Assembly (NCBI GenBank): GCA_034659475.1
Contig: JAYEHK010000110.1
Location: 1 to 14,371 of the forward strand
Source: JAYEHK01 sp034659475
GTDB taxonomy: Bacteria > Bacillota > Syntrophomonadia > Syntrophomonadales > Syntrophomonadaceae
Length of the DNA: 14,371 nucleotides
Direction of reading: 5' to 3'
Shown here: positions 1 through 7,522 of the stretch, piece by piece
Layout of the letters: every line of letters begins with the position of its first letter
Numbering within the stretch: the stretch's first letter is position 1
The notes under the pieces: generated by a model
Told to the model about the DNA's origin: nothing
What the model saw: the letters and a program-made list of their open reading frames with translations, nothing else
The model's database searches: none
Made by a program: the position numbers and the translations under genes

Positions 1-80
<80 letters not shown>

Positions 81-81
81 C

Positions 82-108
82 TTTATTGCGCTTTTGCATA
101 ATTATAAT
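82..108 (+). promoter_or_regulatory. Possible argH promoter
   Basis: A perfect TATAAT lies at 103-108. The best -35 candidate is TTTATT at 82-87 with a 15-bp spacer, which is short and weak. That candidate overlaps the end of the octamer array (CCAACTTTAT), so the repeat may supply part of the promoter. The AT-rich stretch GCATAATTATAATGATG loosely resembles an arginine-repressor box, but not enough to call one. The -10 is clear; the rest is inference. Confidence 0.4.
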
Positions 109-183
109 GATGAAAGCAAACATTTGGAGTAGAATAGTAAAATGAATCGATAGAGATAAATTTGTATTTGAGGTGTCATAACA

Positions 184-1575
184 ATGAAACTATGGAGTGG
201 ACGATTTACCAGGCAAACAGATAAATTAACCGAGGATTTTAATGCATCGATTGCTTTTGATCAGCGTATGTACCGGCAGGATATTCGTGGAAGCAAAGCC
301 CACGCTGCCATGCTTGCCAAACAGGGAATCCTTACGGAAGACGAATGCGATCTGATTATATCCGGTTTGGAGCAGGTTCAAAAGGATCTGGAAGAGGGAA
401 GGCTCGAATTCACCGTAGAAGCTGAAGATGTGCATATGAACATTGAAACCTTTTTAACCGCCAGAATCGGAGAAGTGGGCAAGAAATTGCATACCGCACG
501 GAGCAGAAACGATCAGGTTGCCCTGGATATCAGGTTGTATCTGCGTGATGAAGTATTTGAGATTCGTGAGTTGTTACTGGCATTGGAGAGTACTTTAGTT
601 GAACTGGCCAATGAACATGTTGCCACCATTATGCCTGGCTATACCCATCTGCAAAAAGCACAGCCCATCACCCTTGCCCATCATTTCATGGCCTATTTTG
701 AGATGTTTCGCCGAGATCTGGAACGCCTGGACGACGGAATGAAGCGGTTACAATACATGCCCCTGGGTTCCGGAGCTCTGGCTGCCACCGGTTTTCCTCT
801 GGATCGCGAATATGTAAAAGATCAGTTGGGATTTGAGCAGATTACCCGCAACAGTCTGGACGGTGTCAGCGATCGGGATTTTGCACTCGAATTCTGTTCC
901 TTTGCCAGCATTCTGATGATGCATCTATCACGTTTTTCCGAAGAGATCATTCTGTGGTCCAGTGGAGAGTTTGCCTTTATCGATCTGGATGATGCCTATT
1001 CCACCGGTTCAAGCATCATGCCGCAGAAGAAAAATCCTGATCTGGCTGAACTGGTTCGCGGCAAAACCGGTCGGGTTTACGGAGATCTCATGACCCTATT
1101 GACCCTGATGAAAGCCCTGCCGCTGGCCTATAACAAAGATATGCAGGAAGACAAGGAAGCGCTTTTCGATGCAGTAGATACCGTGAAGAAATCACTGATG
1201 GTTTTTTCGCCTATGCTGAGAACGGCTACCTTTAACACCGCCCAAATGGCCAAAGGAGCCCGGGGAGGTTTCACCAACGCTACGGATCTGGCGGACTATC
1301 TGGTTGGTAAAGGAATCCCTTTCAGAGATGCCCATGCCATTGTAGGAAAAGCAGTGCTGTATTGCATTGAAAACAGCAAAGTCCTAGAGGAACTAGACAT
1401 GGAAACCTTCAAGAGTTTTTCGGAGCAGATTGAAGAGGATGTGTATCAGGACCTGGATGTTTTAACCTGTGTATCCAAACGAAAAGTTGCTGGAGGACCT
1501 TCACCCGAGGCAGAAGAAAAGGCTTTACAGGAGGCAGCTGAATGGATAGGGAGGATGAAAAATGTTTATAAGTAA
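184..1575 (+). CDS. argH: Argininosuccinate lyase
   Basis: Cytosolic enzyme of the last step of arginine biosynthesis, splitting argininosuccinate into arginine and fumarate. At 463 residues it is the normal full length for the fumarase/aspartase superfamily. The N-terminus MKLWSGRF is typical of ArgH. The superfamily signature GSSIMPQKKNPD is at residues 275-286 and holds the catalytic serine region. GYTHLQKAQP at 152-161 carries the expected catalytic histidine (H155), and ARSRNDQ at 105-111 is the conserved substrate-binding stretch. The ATG at 184 follows GAGGTG (170-175) with 8 nt spacing. argG is not adjacent upstream, where the window shows only repeat sequence. The 3' end overlaps the next gene by 14 nt, so the two are probably translated together. 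Confidence 0.97.
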   Translation: MKLWSGRFTRQTDKLTEDFNASIAFDQRMYRQDIRGSKAHAAMLAKQGILTEDECDLIISGLEQVQKDLEEGRLEFTVEAEDVHMNIETFLTARIGEVGKKLHTARSRNDQVALDIRLYLRDEVFEIRELLLALESTLVELANEHVATIMPGYTHLQKAQPITLAHHFMAYFEMFRRDLERLDDGMKRLQYMPLGSGALAATGFPLDREYVKDQLGFEQITRNSLDGVSDRDFALEFCSFASILMMHLSRFSEEIILWSSGEFAFIDLDDAYSTGSSIMPQKKNPDLAELVRGKTGRVYGDLMTLLTLMKALPLAYNKDMQEDKEALFDAVDTVKKSLMVFSPMLRTATFNTAQMAKGARGGFTNATDLADYLVGKGIPFRDAHAIVGKAVLYCIENSKVLEELDMETFKSFSEQIEEDVYQDLDVLTCVSKRKVAGGPSPEAEEKALQEAAEWIGRMKNVYK

Positions 1576-1849
1576 ATTTGAATCGGTGGATGGTAACCCC
1601 AATGCGCAGCAGGTAGAAGATTGGGCAGAAGAGTTTTTTCATAATCTGCTGACGGTAATGAATACATTTTTTTCCTATGTAGAGGTAGCTGAAGCGGTGG
1701 AAAGAATGTCTGCCATTCCTTTTGGAGATGTTATAAGAGAACAATTAGAGGGAGAGAGCGATAAGATAATAGAGATCGCTATCAATAAGGTCGATGAACT
1801 CCTTGAAATGGAACTGGAATTCATGCGTGCCTACGTAGAAGAAAAATAG
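1562..1849 (+). CDS. Small acidic protein of unknown function, coupled to argH
   Basis: A 95-residue protein I do not recognise. It starts with ATG inside the last codons of argH (14-nt overlap in another frame) after AGGGAGG at 1548-1554 with 7 nt spacing, so translational coupling is likely. It is strongly acidic, has no cysteine, no signal peptide and no membrane segment. Residues about 15-50 and 62-95 look like amphipathic helices (for example VEDWAEEFFHNLLTVMNTFF, and the Glu/Leu-rich C-terminus DELLEMELEFMRAYVEEK), suggesting a small helical-bundle protein. Support for it being real is the strong ribosome binding site and operon position, not homology. A function in arginine metabolism is not shown. 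Confidence 0.7.
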   Translation: MFISKFESVDGNPNAQQVEDWAEEFFHNLLTVMNTFFSYVEVAEAVERMSAIPFGDVIREQLEGESDKIIEIAINKVDELLEMELEFMRAYVEEK

Positions 1850-1865
1850 TTTGTGGAAAACAGGG

Positions 1866-1970
1866 ATGACACAGGGGGACGGTCTTGGTGTGTCTTTTTT
1901 AAGCTGTTATTTAAAATTAACTAATATCTTATCTGAAAAATGACACACCAAGACCGTCCCCCTGTGTCAT
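1866..1970. repeat. Perfect 29-bp inverted repeat, REP-like pair
   Basis: The arm at 1866-1894 begins ATGACACAGGGGGACGG and ends GGTGTGTC. It recurs as an exact reverse complement at 1942-1970, around a 47-nt AT-rich spacer. Each arm is itself bounded by a short inverted repeat (TGACACA ... TGTGTC), so each can fold alone and both can fold together. A T-run (1895-1900) and A-run (1936-1940) extend the pairing. From memory, GACACAGGGGGACGG-type motifs recur between genes in many Clostridia and resemble REP/BIME units used by Y1 (IS200-like, RAYT) transposases. No such transposase is in this window. Confidence 0.85.
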
Positions 1971-1994
1971 TCTAATAGATGAAGGGAGAACCAA

Positions 1995-2156
1995 ATGGAA
2001 AAATGTAATCTTTGCAGTAAGCTTTATCCTGTATCTGCATTAAAGACCATGGTTCAAATCATGGGTCGCAAAGCCTATCTGCAAAAGGTTTGTCCATCCT
2101 GCCAGGCCATCGCAGCGAACAATCCTAACTATTACTATCTGGAAAACATAAAATAA
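1995..2156 (+). CDS. Two-CxxC (zinc-ribbon-like) small protein
   Basis: A 53-residue protein beginning MEKCNLCSKLYPVS. It has C4-N-L-C7 near the N-terminus and C33-P-S-C36 in the second half, 25 residues apart, the spacing expected of a small zinc ribbon or treble-clef fold. A basic segment (residues 25-31, RKAYLQK) lies between them, and the tail is Asn/Tyr-rich (NNPNYYYLENIK). The ATG follows AAGGGAG (1982-1988) with 6 nt spacing, and the gene ends just before a strong terminator, so it is probably the last gene of the argH unit. Metal binding is inferred from the cysteines; nucleic-acid or protein binding is a guess. Confidence 0.75.
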   Translation: MEKCNLCSKLYPVSALKTMVQIMGRKAYLQKVCPSCQAIAANNPNYYYLENIK

Positions 2157-2159
2157 ACC

Positions 2160-2188
2160 AAAGCCCGGCATCAGCCGGGCTTTATTTA
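2160..2188 (+). terminator. Rho-independent terminator of the argH unit
   Basis: Perfect stem AAAGCCCGGC (2160-2169), loop ATCA, GCCGGGCTTT (2174-2183), followed by a T-rich tail. It sits 3 nt after the stop of the two-CxxC gene and 16 nt before repeat element copy B. Confidence 0.9.
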
Positions 2189-2344
2189 TCGCACAACTTC
2201 GCAATAGACAGATTATGCGACACAAAGTTGGTCAGTTGGTTAGTTGGTTAGTTGGAAAACTGAATAGGGTGTAGAATGGGGCAAGCGGTATCTGACCCCG
2301 GGACTCTGCGTATCTAGATAATTGGGTGGTAACGCTGCATGAAG

Positions 2345-2422
2345 GGAGCCAGGCTCCTAACTTATTCGCAATACGTAATGGAAACCAAATTTATTTTCTG
2401 AATAAGTTAAGAGCCTAGCACC
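2345..2422. repeat. Long hairpin in element core (copy B)
   Basis: A 23-nt arm at 2345-2367 (GGAGCCAGGCTCC...TTATTC) pairs with 2400-2422 (GAATAAGTTAAGAGCC...) across a 32-nt loop, followed by TTTTTT at about 2423-2428. The arms differ at a few positions. Read on the minus strand, at least one difference becomes a U-G wobble; on the plus strand it is a C-A mismatch. The T-run means it might act as a terminator for plus-strand transcription. Confidence 0.7.
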
Positions 2423-2496
2423 TTTTTTGCCTTTGGAGTCTGTTTCCGTTCTCACACTGATCCGCTTCGCGGCAGGGATTAACCTAGCTTTGGTTA

Positions 2497-2529
2497 GGGG
2501 TTAGGGGTAAGGGGTTAAGAGTTAGGGGG
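2497..2529 (+). repeat. G-quadruplex-capable G-tract block (copy B)
   Basis: Four runs of at least four G (GGGGTTAGGGG, GGGG, GGGGG) are separated by TTA, TAA and a 10-nt loop. This meets the usual criteria for a four-tetrad intramolecular G-quadruplex and looks telomere-like. The same block is on the opposite strand in copy C at 6030-6062. Folding is inferred from sequence only. Confidence 0.65.
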
Positions 2530-2631
2530 TTAGACGCTTCGCGTCAAACATTTTCCTCCCTCCTTACTCCTTATTGAAATAGTCTGCCGTGTAAGAGGAG
2601 GAGATTATATTGACATCCCTTCTGACCCGTT

Positions 2632-2724
<93 letters not shown>

Positions 2725-2794
2725 TTTATGTCGCATAATCTGTCTAATCCGCAATTCACTCACTGAACAAAACAATACGATCCTCAACTATTTA

Positions 2795-2803
2795 TGCTAA
2801 AAT
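2795..2803 (+). promoter_or_regulatory. Possible extended -10 for the acyl-CoA dehydrogenase
   Basis: TGCTAAAAT at 2795-2803 is an extended -10 (TGn plus TAAAAT), 40 nt before the start codon and 48 bp downstream of repeat copy B. No good -35 is visible 17 bp upstream, as is common for extended -10 promoters. Weak call. Confidence 0.35.
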
Positions 2804-2843
2804 ATTACCTAAATAACATAAAAGGAATAGGGGGTCTTGCTTT

Positions 2844-4676
2844 TTGAGCGCAAAATTTTCGTATAAAACCAGGGATGCGAGATTCATCCTGAAGGAATGG
2901 CTGCCGATTGATCAGATCTTTGCGTATGAAAAATACAGGGACTATTATCACGTAGAAGATATCGACAATTTGCTGGAACAGATGCGCAAAATTACGGCCA
3001 ATATTGTGGCACCAACCAATGATGACGGAGAAGAGCATCATCCTCGTCTGGAAAACGGTCGCGTTGTAGGACCGCCTTCTTGGTCAAAGGTGTTTAAGTA
3101 TTACCAGGAAAACGGCTGGGGAACCAGTAATTTTGACGAAAATACAGAGGGTACGATGCCCCAGGTGGTATATTGCTTTTTGGCTGAAATGATCTGTGCC
3201 GCCAGCCCCGCATTCGTTTATTACCCTGCCCTGACGACCGGTGCCGCCAAGGTCATTCAGCATTTTGGCAGTGATAAACTAAAGTCAACCTTCCTGCCAG
3301 ATATGATGAACGGAAACTGGCAGGGGTGTATGTGCATCACCGAGCCTGCAGCAGGTACAGATGTAGGAGATTCTATCACCAAAGCGTATCCTACCGAAGA
3401 GGATGGTATTTATCGCATCAAAGGAAGCAAGATCTTCATAAGTGCAGGCGATGGAGACCATGCGGACAATTTCATTTACTTGACCCTCGCTAGAGCAGAG
3501 GGTGCGAAGCTTGGCACCAAGGGGCTGTCCCTGTTTGTTGTGCCACGCTTCTGGGTTAACCCGGATGGCAGTCTCGAACCAAACGATGTGGCAACAACCG
3601 GCATAGAACAAAAGATTGGCATACGCGGTTGTCCAACGGTGACACTATCCTATGGAGACAATGATGGCTGCCGGGGATATGTGGTGGGAGAAGGGCCTGA
3701 TGCAGAAGGAAACGCTCAGGGCATGATGCAGATGTTTGAGATGATGAATGGCAAACGAATCGAATCCGGCTTGACCTCAACCGGCATTACCGCCAATGAA
3801 TATTGGAACGTGGCTGAATATTGTCAGGATCGCATACAGGGCAGACCTTTTAATGACCCACGGGGTGAGAGAATACCGATTATTGAGCATACAGATATCA
3901 AACGAACCCTGCTTTTAAATAAAGCGACGACAGAGGCATGCCGGGCACTCGTATCAACGGCCTATTTTTATCTGGATATGAGTGAACTTGATCCCGACCC
4001 CGAACGTCGTAAATGGGCATCCAATCGGGCTGCATGCCTGACGCCCATTTGTAAAGCCTATCCCAGTGATGAAGCGTGGACTCTCATGTGTGAATCCATC
4101 CAGGCCTATGGTGGCTATGGATTTACCGAGGAATACCCGGCAGCCAGAGCCGTGCGGGACTCCAAGATCAATTCTATTTACGAAGGTACCAACTATGTAC
4201 AATCCATGGACTTGATCGGTCGTAAATGGATGCTAGCAAAAGGGTCCTCATTTAACGAAATGTTAACCGAAATAGAAACCAGCATTTCCCAGGAGTCAGG
4301 ACTGCACGCTTCACTGAAAGATTCATTTGATAAACTTGAAAGAGCGTTGAAAGCATACCGAGAGATTCAGATGACAGTGGCCGGGTGGGCTAAAGAAGGA
4401 CATTTTGATCGTGTTCCAGCGTATTCCAGAAGAATTTTGACAGCCTCGGGACAGTTGTTCGGAGCCTATTATCTGCTGCAGCAAGCTGTCATTGTCTGTA
4501 ATCAACTGGAAAACATGGATGAAACCCACTATGACTACTATTTCTATTACGGCAAGGTCTTATCGGCAAGGTTTTACAGTCACAATATCCTCCCAAATGT
4601 GTGGGCCGTGGCAGAAACATTACAGGAAAAAGACGACTGTATACTGGAAGCACCACCCCAAATCTTCTTCTTCTAA
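2844..4676 (+). CDS. Long-form acyl-CoA dehydrogenase
   Basis: FAD enzyme that oxidises an acyl-CoA to its 2-enoyl-CoA, normally passing electrons to ETF. At 610 residues it belongs to the longer subfamily with an extra C-terminal domain (DmdC/FadE5-like), not the 380-aa short-chain type. Visible motifs are CITEPAAGTD (164-173, FAD/substrate signature), QAYGGYGFTEEYPAARAVRD (420-439) and IYEGTN (445-450), with E447 at the usual catalytic-base position. Residues 1-100 form the N-terminal helical region, and about 470-600 the extra helical domain, ending PPQIFFF. The start is TTG at 2844, following AGGGGG (2829-2834) with 9 nt spacing; no nearby ATG fits. The gene stands alone with its own terminator, between inverted repeat copies B and C. 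Chain length and substrate cannot be told from sequence. Confidence 0.93.
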   Translation: MSAKFSYKTRDARFILKEWLPIDQIFAYEKYRDYYHVEDIDNLLEQMRKITANIVAPTNDDGEEHHPRLENGRVVGPPSWSKVFKYYQENGWGTSNFDENTEGTMPQVVYCFLAEMICAASPAFVYYPALTTGAAKVIQHFGSDKLKSTFLPDMMNGNWQGCMCITEPAAGTDVGDSITKAYPTEEDGIYRIKGSKIFISAGDGDHADNFIYLTLARAEGAKLGTKGLSLFVVPRFWVNPDGSLEPNDVATTGIEQKIGIRGCPTVTLSYGDNDGCRGYVVGEGPDAEGNAQGMMQMFEMMNGKRIESGLTSTGITANEYWNVAEYCQDRIQGRPFNDPRGERIPIIEHTDIKRTLLLNKATTEACRALVSTAYFYLDMSELDPDPERRKWASNRAACLTPICKAYPSDEAWTLMCESIQAYGGYGFTEEYPAARAVRDSKINSIYEGTNYVQSMDLIGRKWMLAKGSSFNEMLTEIETSISQESGLHASLKDSFDKLERALKAYREIQMTVAGWAKEGHFDRVPAYSRRILTASGQLFGAYYLLQQAVIVCNQLENMDETHYDYYFYYGKVLSARFYSHNILPNVWAVAETLQEKDDCILEAPPQIFFF

Positions 4677-4709
4677 TCCACGGTAAGGAATCGAAAATCA
4701 TATATTCCC

Positions 4710-4758
4710 GTAGTACTCTGGCAGTCATCACAAACGCGTTGCCAGGGTACTACTTTTT
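4710..4758 (+). terminator. Terminator after acyl-CoA dehydrogenase
   Basis: GTAGTACTCTGGCA (4710-4723) pairs with TGCCAGGGTACTAC (4740-4753), 14 bp with one G-T wobble and a 16-nt loop, followed by TTTTT. It lies 34 nt after the stop codon. Confidence 0.9.
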
Positions 4759-5172
4759 AACCACATGACACAACCATCGATGAAAATAGGCGAAGGGAGT
4801 CTGGCTCGGGTTAAGATTATGTCTCAACTTCAACGTTAGACCCATTATAAAAAAACAGCGTAAATCATAAAAATCATAGTAATCTGCGTCTATTCAATCT
4901 ATTTTCAAATTAACCACCCATGGCTGCAGGCCACAACCACCTATGAAAATTGGTTAGGAGTGAGGAGTTAGGGGTTAGTCGCTATGCGCCAGGCATTGCC
5001 CTTACTCCTCACCCCTGACCCCTTACAAAAAAAGGTCTGCGTAAGTCCAAAAAGTCCGCGTCTATTTTCTAATTAACCTCACTTCAACGTTCCAACTGTC
5101 CAACTAACCAACTTTCCAACTAATAATTCCGCTTATATTCAATCTATTTTCTAATTAATATCTTCCTCCATA
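4759..5172. repeat. Gene-free stretch of degraded repeats
   Basis: No credible ORF. From left to right it contains: GAAGGGAGTCTGGCTC (4793-4808), a relic of the element-core hairpin; a CTGCGTCTATTCAATCTATTT repeat (4882-4915); a G-rich/C-rich imperfect hairpin (4952-4978 with about 4998-5026) whose loop GTCGCTATGCGCC recalls the GACGC-GCGTC hairpin of the complete elements; a CTGCGTAAGTCC...CCGCGTCTATTTTC repeat (5032-5074); an octamer remnant with GT, AA and TT units (about 5090-5124); and a third CGCTTATATTCAATC repeat (5128-5159). This looks like the debris of one or more old element copies next to the padR promoter. Confidence 0.7.
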
Positions 5173-5212
5173 TTGACCAACATGTAGCATAGCAATATAA
5201 TGATATATATCA
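5173..5212 (+). promoter_or_regulatory. padR promoter with overlapping palindromic operator candidate
   Basis: TTGACC (5173-5178), a 17-bp spacer and a perfect TATAAT (5196-5201) form a strong sigma-A-type promoter. The perfect 12-bp palindrome TGATATATATCA (5201-5212) starts at the last base of the -10 and covers the expected transcription start. PadR-family proteins usually bind dyads at their own promoters and repress themselves, so this is a good autoregulatory operator candidate. The promoter is read from sequence; the operator role is inference. Confidence 0.7.
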
Positions 5213-5233
5213 AGATGATATATGGAGAAAATA

Positions 5234-5773
5234 ATGGCAAATAACACTATTGTAGAAAACATTATCCTCGGATGTCTTGCCAAGCAACCGATGAGCGGAT
5301 ATGAAATCAAGCAAGTTATCACTAACAGTACAGGCCTTTTTTATAATGCATCCTATGGCAGCATTTATCCAACCCTGAAAAAGCATGAGGAGAGTGGCTG
5401 GGTGACTTCAAAAGAAGTTGTAGAAAAGGGTCGATATAAAAAAATTTATGAAATTACCGAAGAGGGGCACAGGGAATTTATGGAATGGATGCATCAATCA
5501 TCAAAGCCCATCACCATAAAATACGAAATGCTCGTACACCTGTTCTATTTCCAAAATCTCACCCCGAATGAACGCATTGATCAGGTGGGCAAACATATTG
5601 AAGAACTCAAGGCTTTTCAGGACCAATTACGCACCATCGAACGCTTTGCCCAGGAACTCGGTGACCCTTACCAGCAATTAACCCTGCAATGGGGAGAAGA
5701 TTTCTACACCTTCCTCATTGATTGGTACGAAAAACTACTAACCCGTTTAAAATCAGAAGGAGAGGAGGCATAA
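5234..5773 (+). CDS. PadR-family transcriptional regulator (first)
   Basis: Cytosolic DNA-binding dimer of the PadR family, 179 residues. The N-terminal winged helix spans about residues 8-85, with the recognition-helix signature YGSIYPTLKKHEESG (41-55) and the wing GRYKKIYEITEEGHREF (66-82). The C-terminal dimerisation/ligand domain (about 92-175, helical, Vir_act_alpha_C type) follows. I start it at the ATG at 5234, because GGAG at 5224-5227 is 6 nt upstream; an in-frame ATG at 5222 has no ribosome binding site. The gene has its own promoter and palindrome. It ends 27 bp before repeat copy C, with the redox operon beyond. Likely controls itself and neighbouring genes in response to a small phenolic or acid-like ligand, as other PadRs do. 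The ligand is unknown. Confidence 0.92.
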   Translation: MANNTIVENIILGCLAKQPMSGYEIKQVITNSTGLFYNASYGSIYPTLKKHEESGWVTSKEVVEKGRYKKIYEITEEGHREFMEWMHQSSKPITIKYEMLVHLFYFQNLTPNERIDQVGKHIEELKAFQDQLRTIERFAQELGDPYQQLTLQWGEDFYTFLIDWYEKLLTRLKSEGEEA

Positions 5774-5822
5774 AATCATACCAGCAAACAACCTGCGCAG
5801 TAGACAGATTATGCGTCATAAA

Positions 5823-5900
<78 letters not shown>

Positions 5901-5981
5901 ACGGTTCAGAAGGGATGTCAATATAAACTCTTCCTCTTACACGGCAGACTATTTCAATAAGGAGTGAGGAGTTAGGAGTTA

Positions 5982-6062
5982 GGGGTGAGGGGTGAGGGGT
6001 GAGGAAAATGTTTGACGCGAAGCGTCTAACCCCCTAACTCTTAACCCCTAACCCCTAACCCC
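5982..6062. repeat. G-rich/C-rich hairpin with central GACGC-GAA-GCGTC (copy C)
   Basis: Plus-strand GGGGTGA repeats (5982-6004) are followed by a perfect small hairpin GACGC-GAA-GCGTC (6014-6026) and then C-tracts (6030-6034, 6045-6048, 6052-6055, 6059-6062). The two sides pair imperfectly, and each could alternatively form a G-quadruplex or i-motif: the right side on the minus strand, the left side weakly on the plus strand. Copy B has the same design but a shorter GGGGTGA side. Confidence 0.7.
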
Positions 6063-6136
6063 TTACCAAAGCTAGGTTATTCTCCCCCGCGGAGCGGATC
6101 AGCGTGAGAACGGAAACAGACTCCAAAAGCAAAAAA

Positions 6137-6214
6137 GGTGCTAGGCTTTTAACTTATTCAGAAAACATAATTGGTTTCCATTACGTATTGCGAATAAGTT
6201 AGGAGCCTGGCTCC
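6137..6214. repeat. Long hairpin in element core (copy C)
   Basis: A 23-nt arm starting GGTGCTAGGCTTTTAAC (6137-6159) pairs with 6192-6214 (GAATAAGTTAGGAGCCTGG...) across a 32-nt loop. The TT at the middle of the left arm faces GG in the right arm, so the differences stay paired as U-G in an RNA read in this direction. This is the reverse complement of the copy B hairpin at 2345-2422. Confidence 0.7.
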
Positions 6215-6312
6215 CTTCATGCAGCGTTACCACCCAATGATCTAGATACGCAAAGTTCCAATATTGTTGGGGTCAGACACCGCTTGTCCCATTCTACACC
6301 CTATTCAGTTTT

Positions 6313-6453
<141 letters not shown>

Positions 6454-6518
6454 TTTATGACGCATTATCTGTCTACCGCGAAAACCAAATCACAAAAATA
6501 ATAAAGGGGGATTTACGA

Positions 6519-7490
6519 ATGAAAACAAAGATTACTGAAATGTTGGGAATCAAGTATCCGATTATCTGTGGAGGAATGCTCTGGCTGAGCAAACCGGAAC
6601 TCTGTGCTGCCATATCCAATGCGGGCGGTCTGGGCAATGTGACTGCAGGTAACTATGACACCGGAGAAGAACTGCGGGCCGCTTTGAAAAAGACCAAAGA
6701 GCTGACTGACAAACCTTTTGGGGTCAACATTACCATTATGCCATCTTTCAGAATTACCCCGGAAACCTATGATGATTATTTTCGGGTTTGCTGTGAAGAA
6801 GGGGTGACAGCCATTGAAGTATCCGGGGCACCTGCGAAAAAGTATCTCGACATGGTGCACGAAGCAGGCGTAAAGATTTTCCACAAAGTCGGATCTGTCC
6901 GTCATGCCCTTAATATTGATAAATACGGTTATGATGGCATCTTTGCGGCTGGGATTGAAGAAGGCGGACATCCACTCAACGATGATGTAACAACCATGGT
7001 ATTAACCCCGCGTATTGCTGAATCCGTAAGCATTCCGGTCGTGACAACCGGCGGAATTACTGACGGGAGAGGCTTGGCTGCTGCCCTTAGTCTCGGCGCA
7101 GAAGGTGTCATGATGGCGACCCGTTTTATTAATACCAAGGAATGTCAGGTTCATCAAAATATCCAGGAAGAACTTATTCGTCGTCAGGAACAGGACACTA
7201 CATTAATCTGCAAGACATTGAATCTACAGGGCCGTGCATTGAAAAATGACCTGGTTCAGCAGGTCCTGGATATCGAGGCAGAAGGGACAGAATTAGATCG
7301 TATCTTTCCTCTGATCACCGGACAGAAAGTCAAAGCAGCCTGGACCAACGGAGATGTTGATGGAGCTGCATTCATGGTTGGACAGTCAGTAGGCCTGATC
7401 AAAGACGTACTCACCTGTCAGGAACTCCTGGATGGAATGGTTGCAGACGCAGAAAATATCCTTCGTAAACAGATTGCTCGCTTTGAATAA
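6519..7490 (+). CDS. Nitronate monooxygenase / FabK-like FMN oxidoreductase
   Basis: TIM-barrel FMN protein of the 2-nitropropane dioxygenase/FabK superfamily, 323 residues, normal length. The N-terminus LGIKYPIICGGMLWLS (9-24) is the conserved first strand, AAGIEEGGHP (143-152) carries the superfamily histidine (H151), and VVTTGGITDGRGLAAALSLG (174-193) with GVMMATRF (196-203) forms the FMN phosphate site. ATG follows AAGGGGG with 8 nt spacing. It is the first gene of a three-gene redox operon. Family members include O2-dependent nitronate oxidases and NAD(P)H-dependent enoyl-ACP reductases. In an anaerobe with fatty-acid genes nearby, a reductase of an unsaturated substrate is more plausible than nitronate oxidation, but the sequence alone does not decide. 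Confidence 0.88.
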   Translation: MKTKITEMLGIKYPIICGGMLWLSKPELCAAISNAGGLGNVTAGNYDTGEELRAALKKTKELTDKPFGVNITIMPSFRITPETYDDYFRVCCEEGVTAIEVSGAPAKKYLDMVHEAGVKIFHKVGSVRHALNIDKYGYDGIFAAGIEEGGHPLNDDVTTMVLTPRIAESVSIPVVTTGGITDGRGLAAALSLGAEGVMMATRFINTKECQVHQNIQEELIRRQEQDTTLICKTLNLQGRALKNDLVQQVLDIEAEGTELDRIFPLITGQKVKAAWTNGDVDGAAFMVGQSVGLIKDVLTCQELLDGMVADAENILRKQIARFE

Positions 7491-7522
7491 GGTAACTTAA
7501 ACAAAGGATAAGGAGGGATTTC

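Noticed and set aside
88..110. Arginine-repressor box upstream of argH
   Set aside because: The AT-rich GCATAATTATAATGATG only loosely fits the consensus and overlaps the -10 itself, so I list it only as a remark.
5222..5233. Upstream ATG as padR start
   Set aside because: It has no ribosome binding site, while the ATG at 5234 has GGAG at the right distance.
6513..6971. 152-aa minus-strand ORF
   Set aside because: It mirrors the coding strand of the FMN oxidoreductase, which has a full family motif set and a strong ribosome binding site.
6519..7490. Calling the first redox gene fabK
   Set aside because: The superfamily motifs fit both FabK and nitronate monooxygenase, and no fatty-acid synthesis genes adjoin it, so a gene symbol is not justified.
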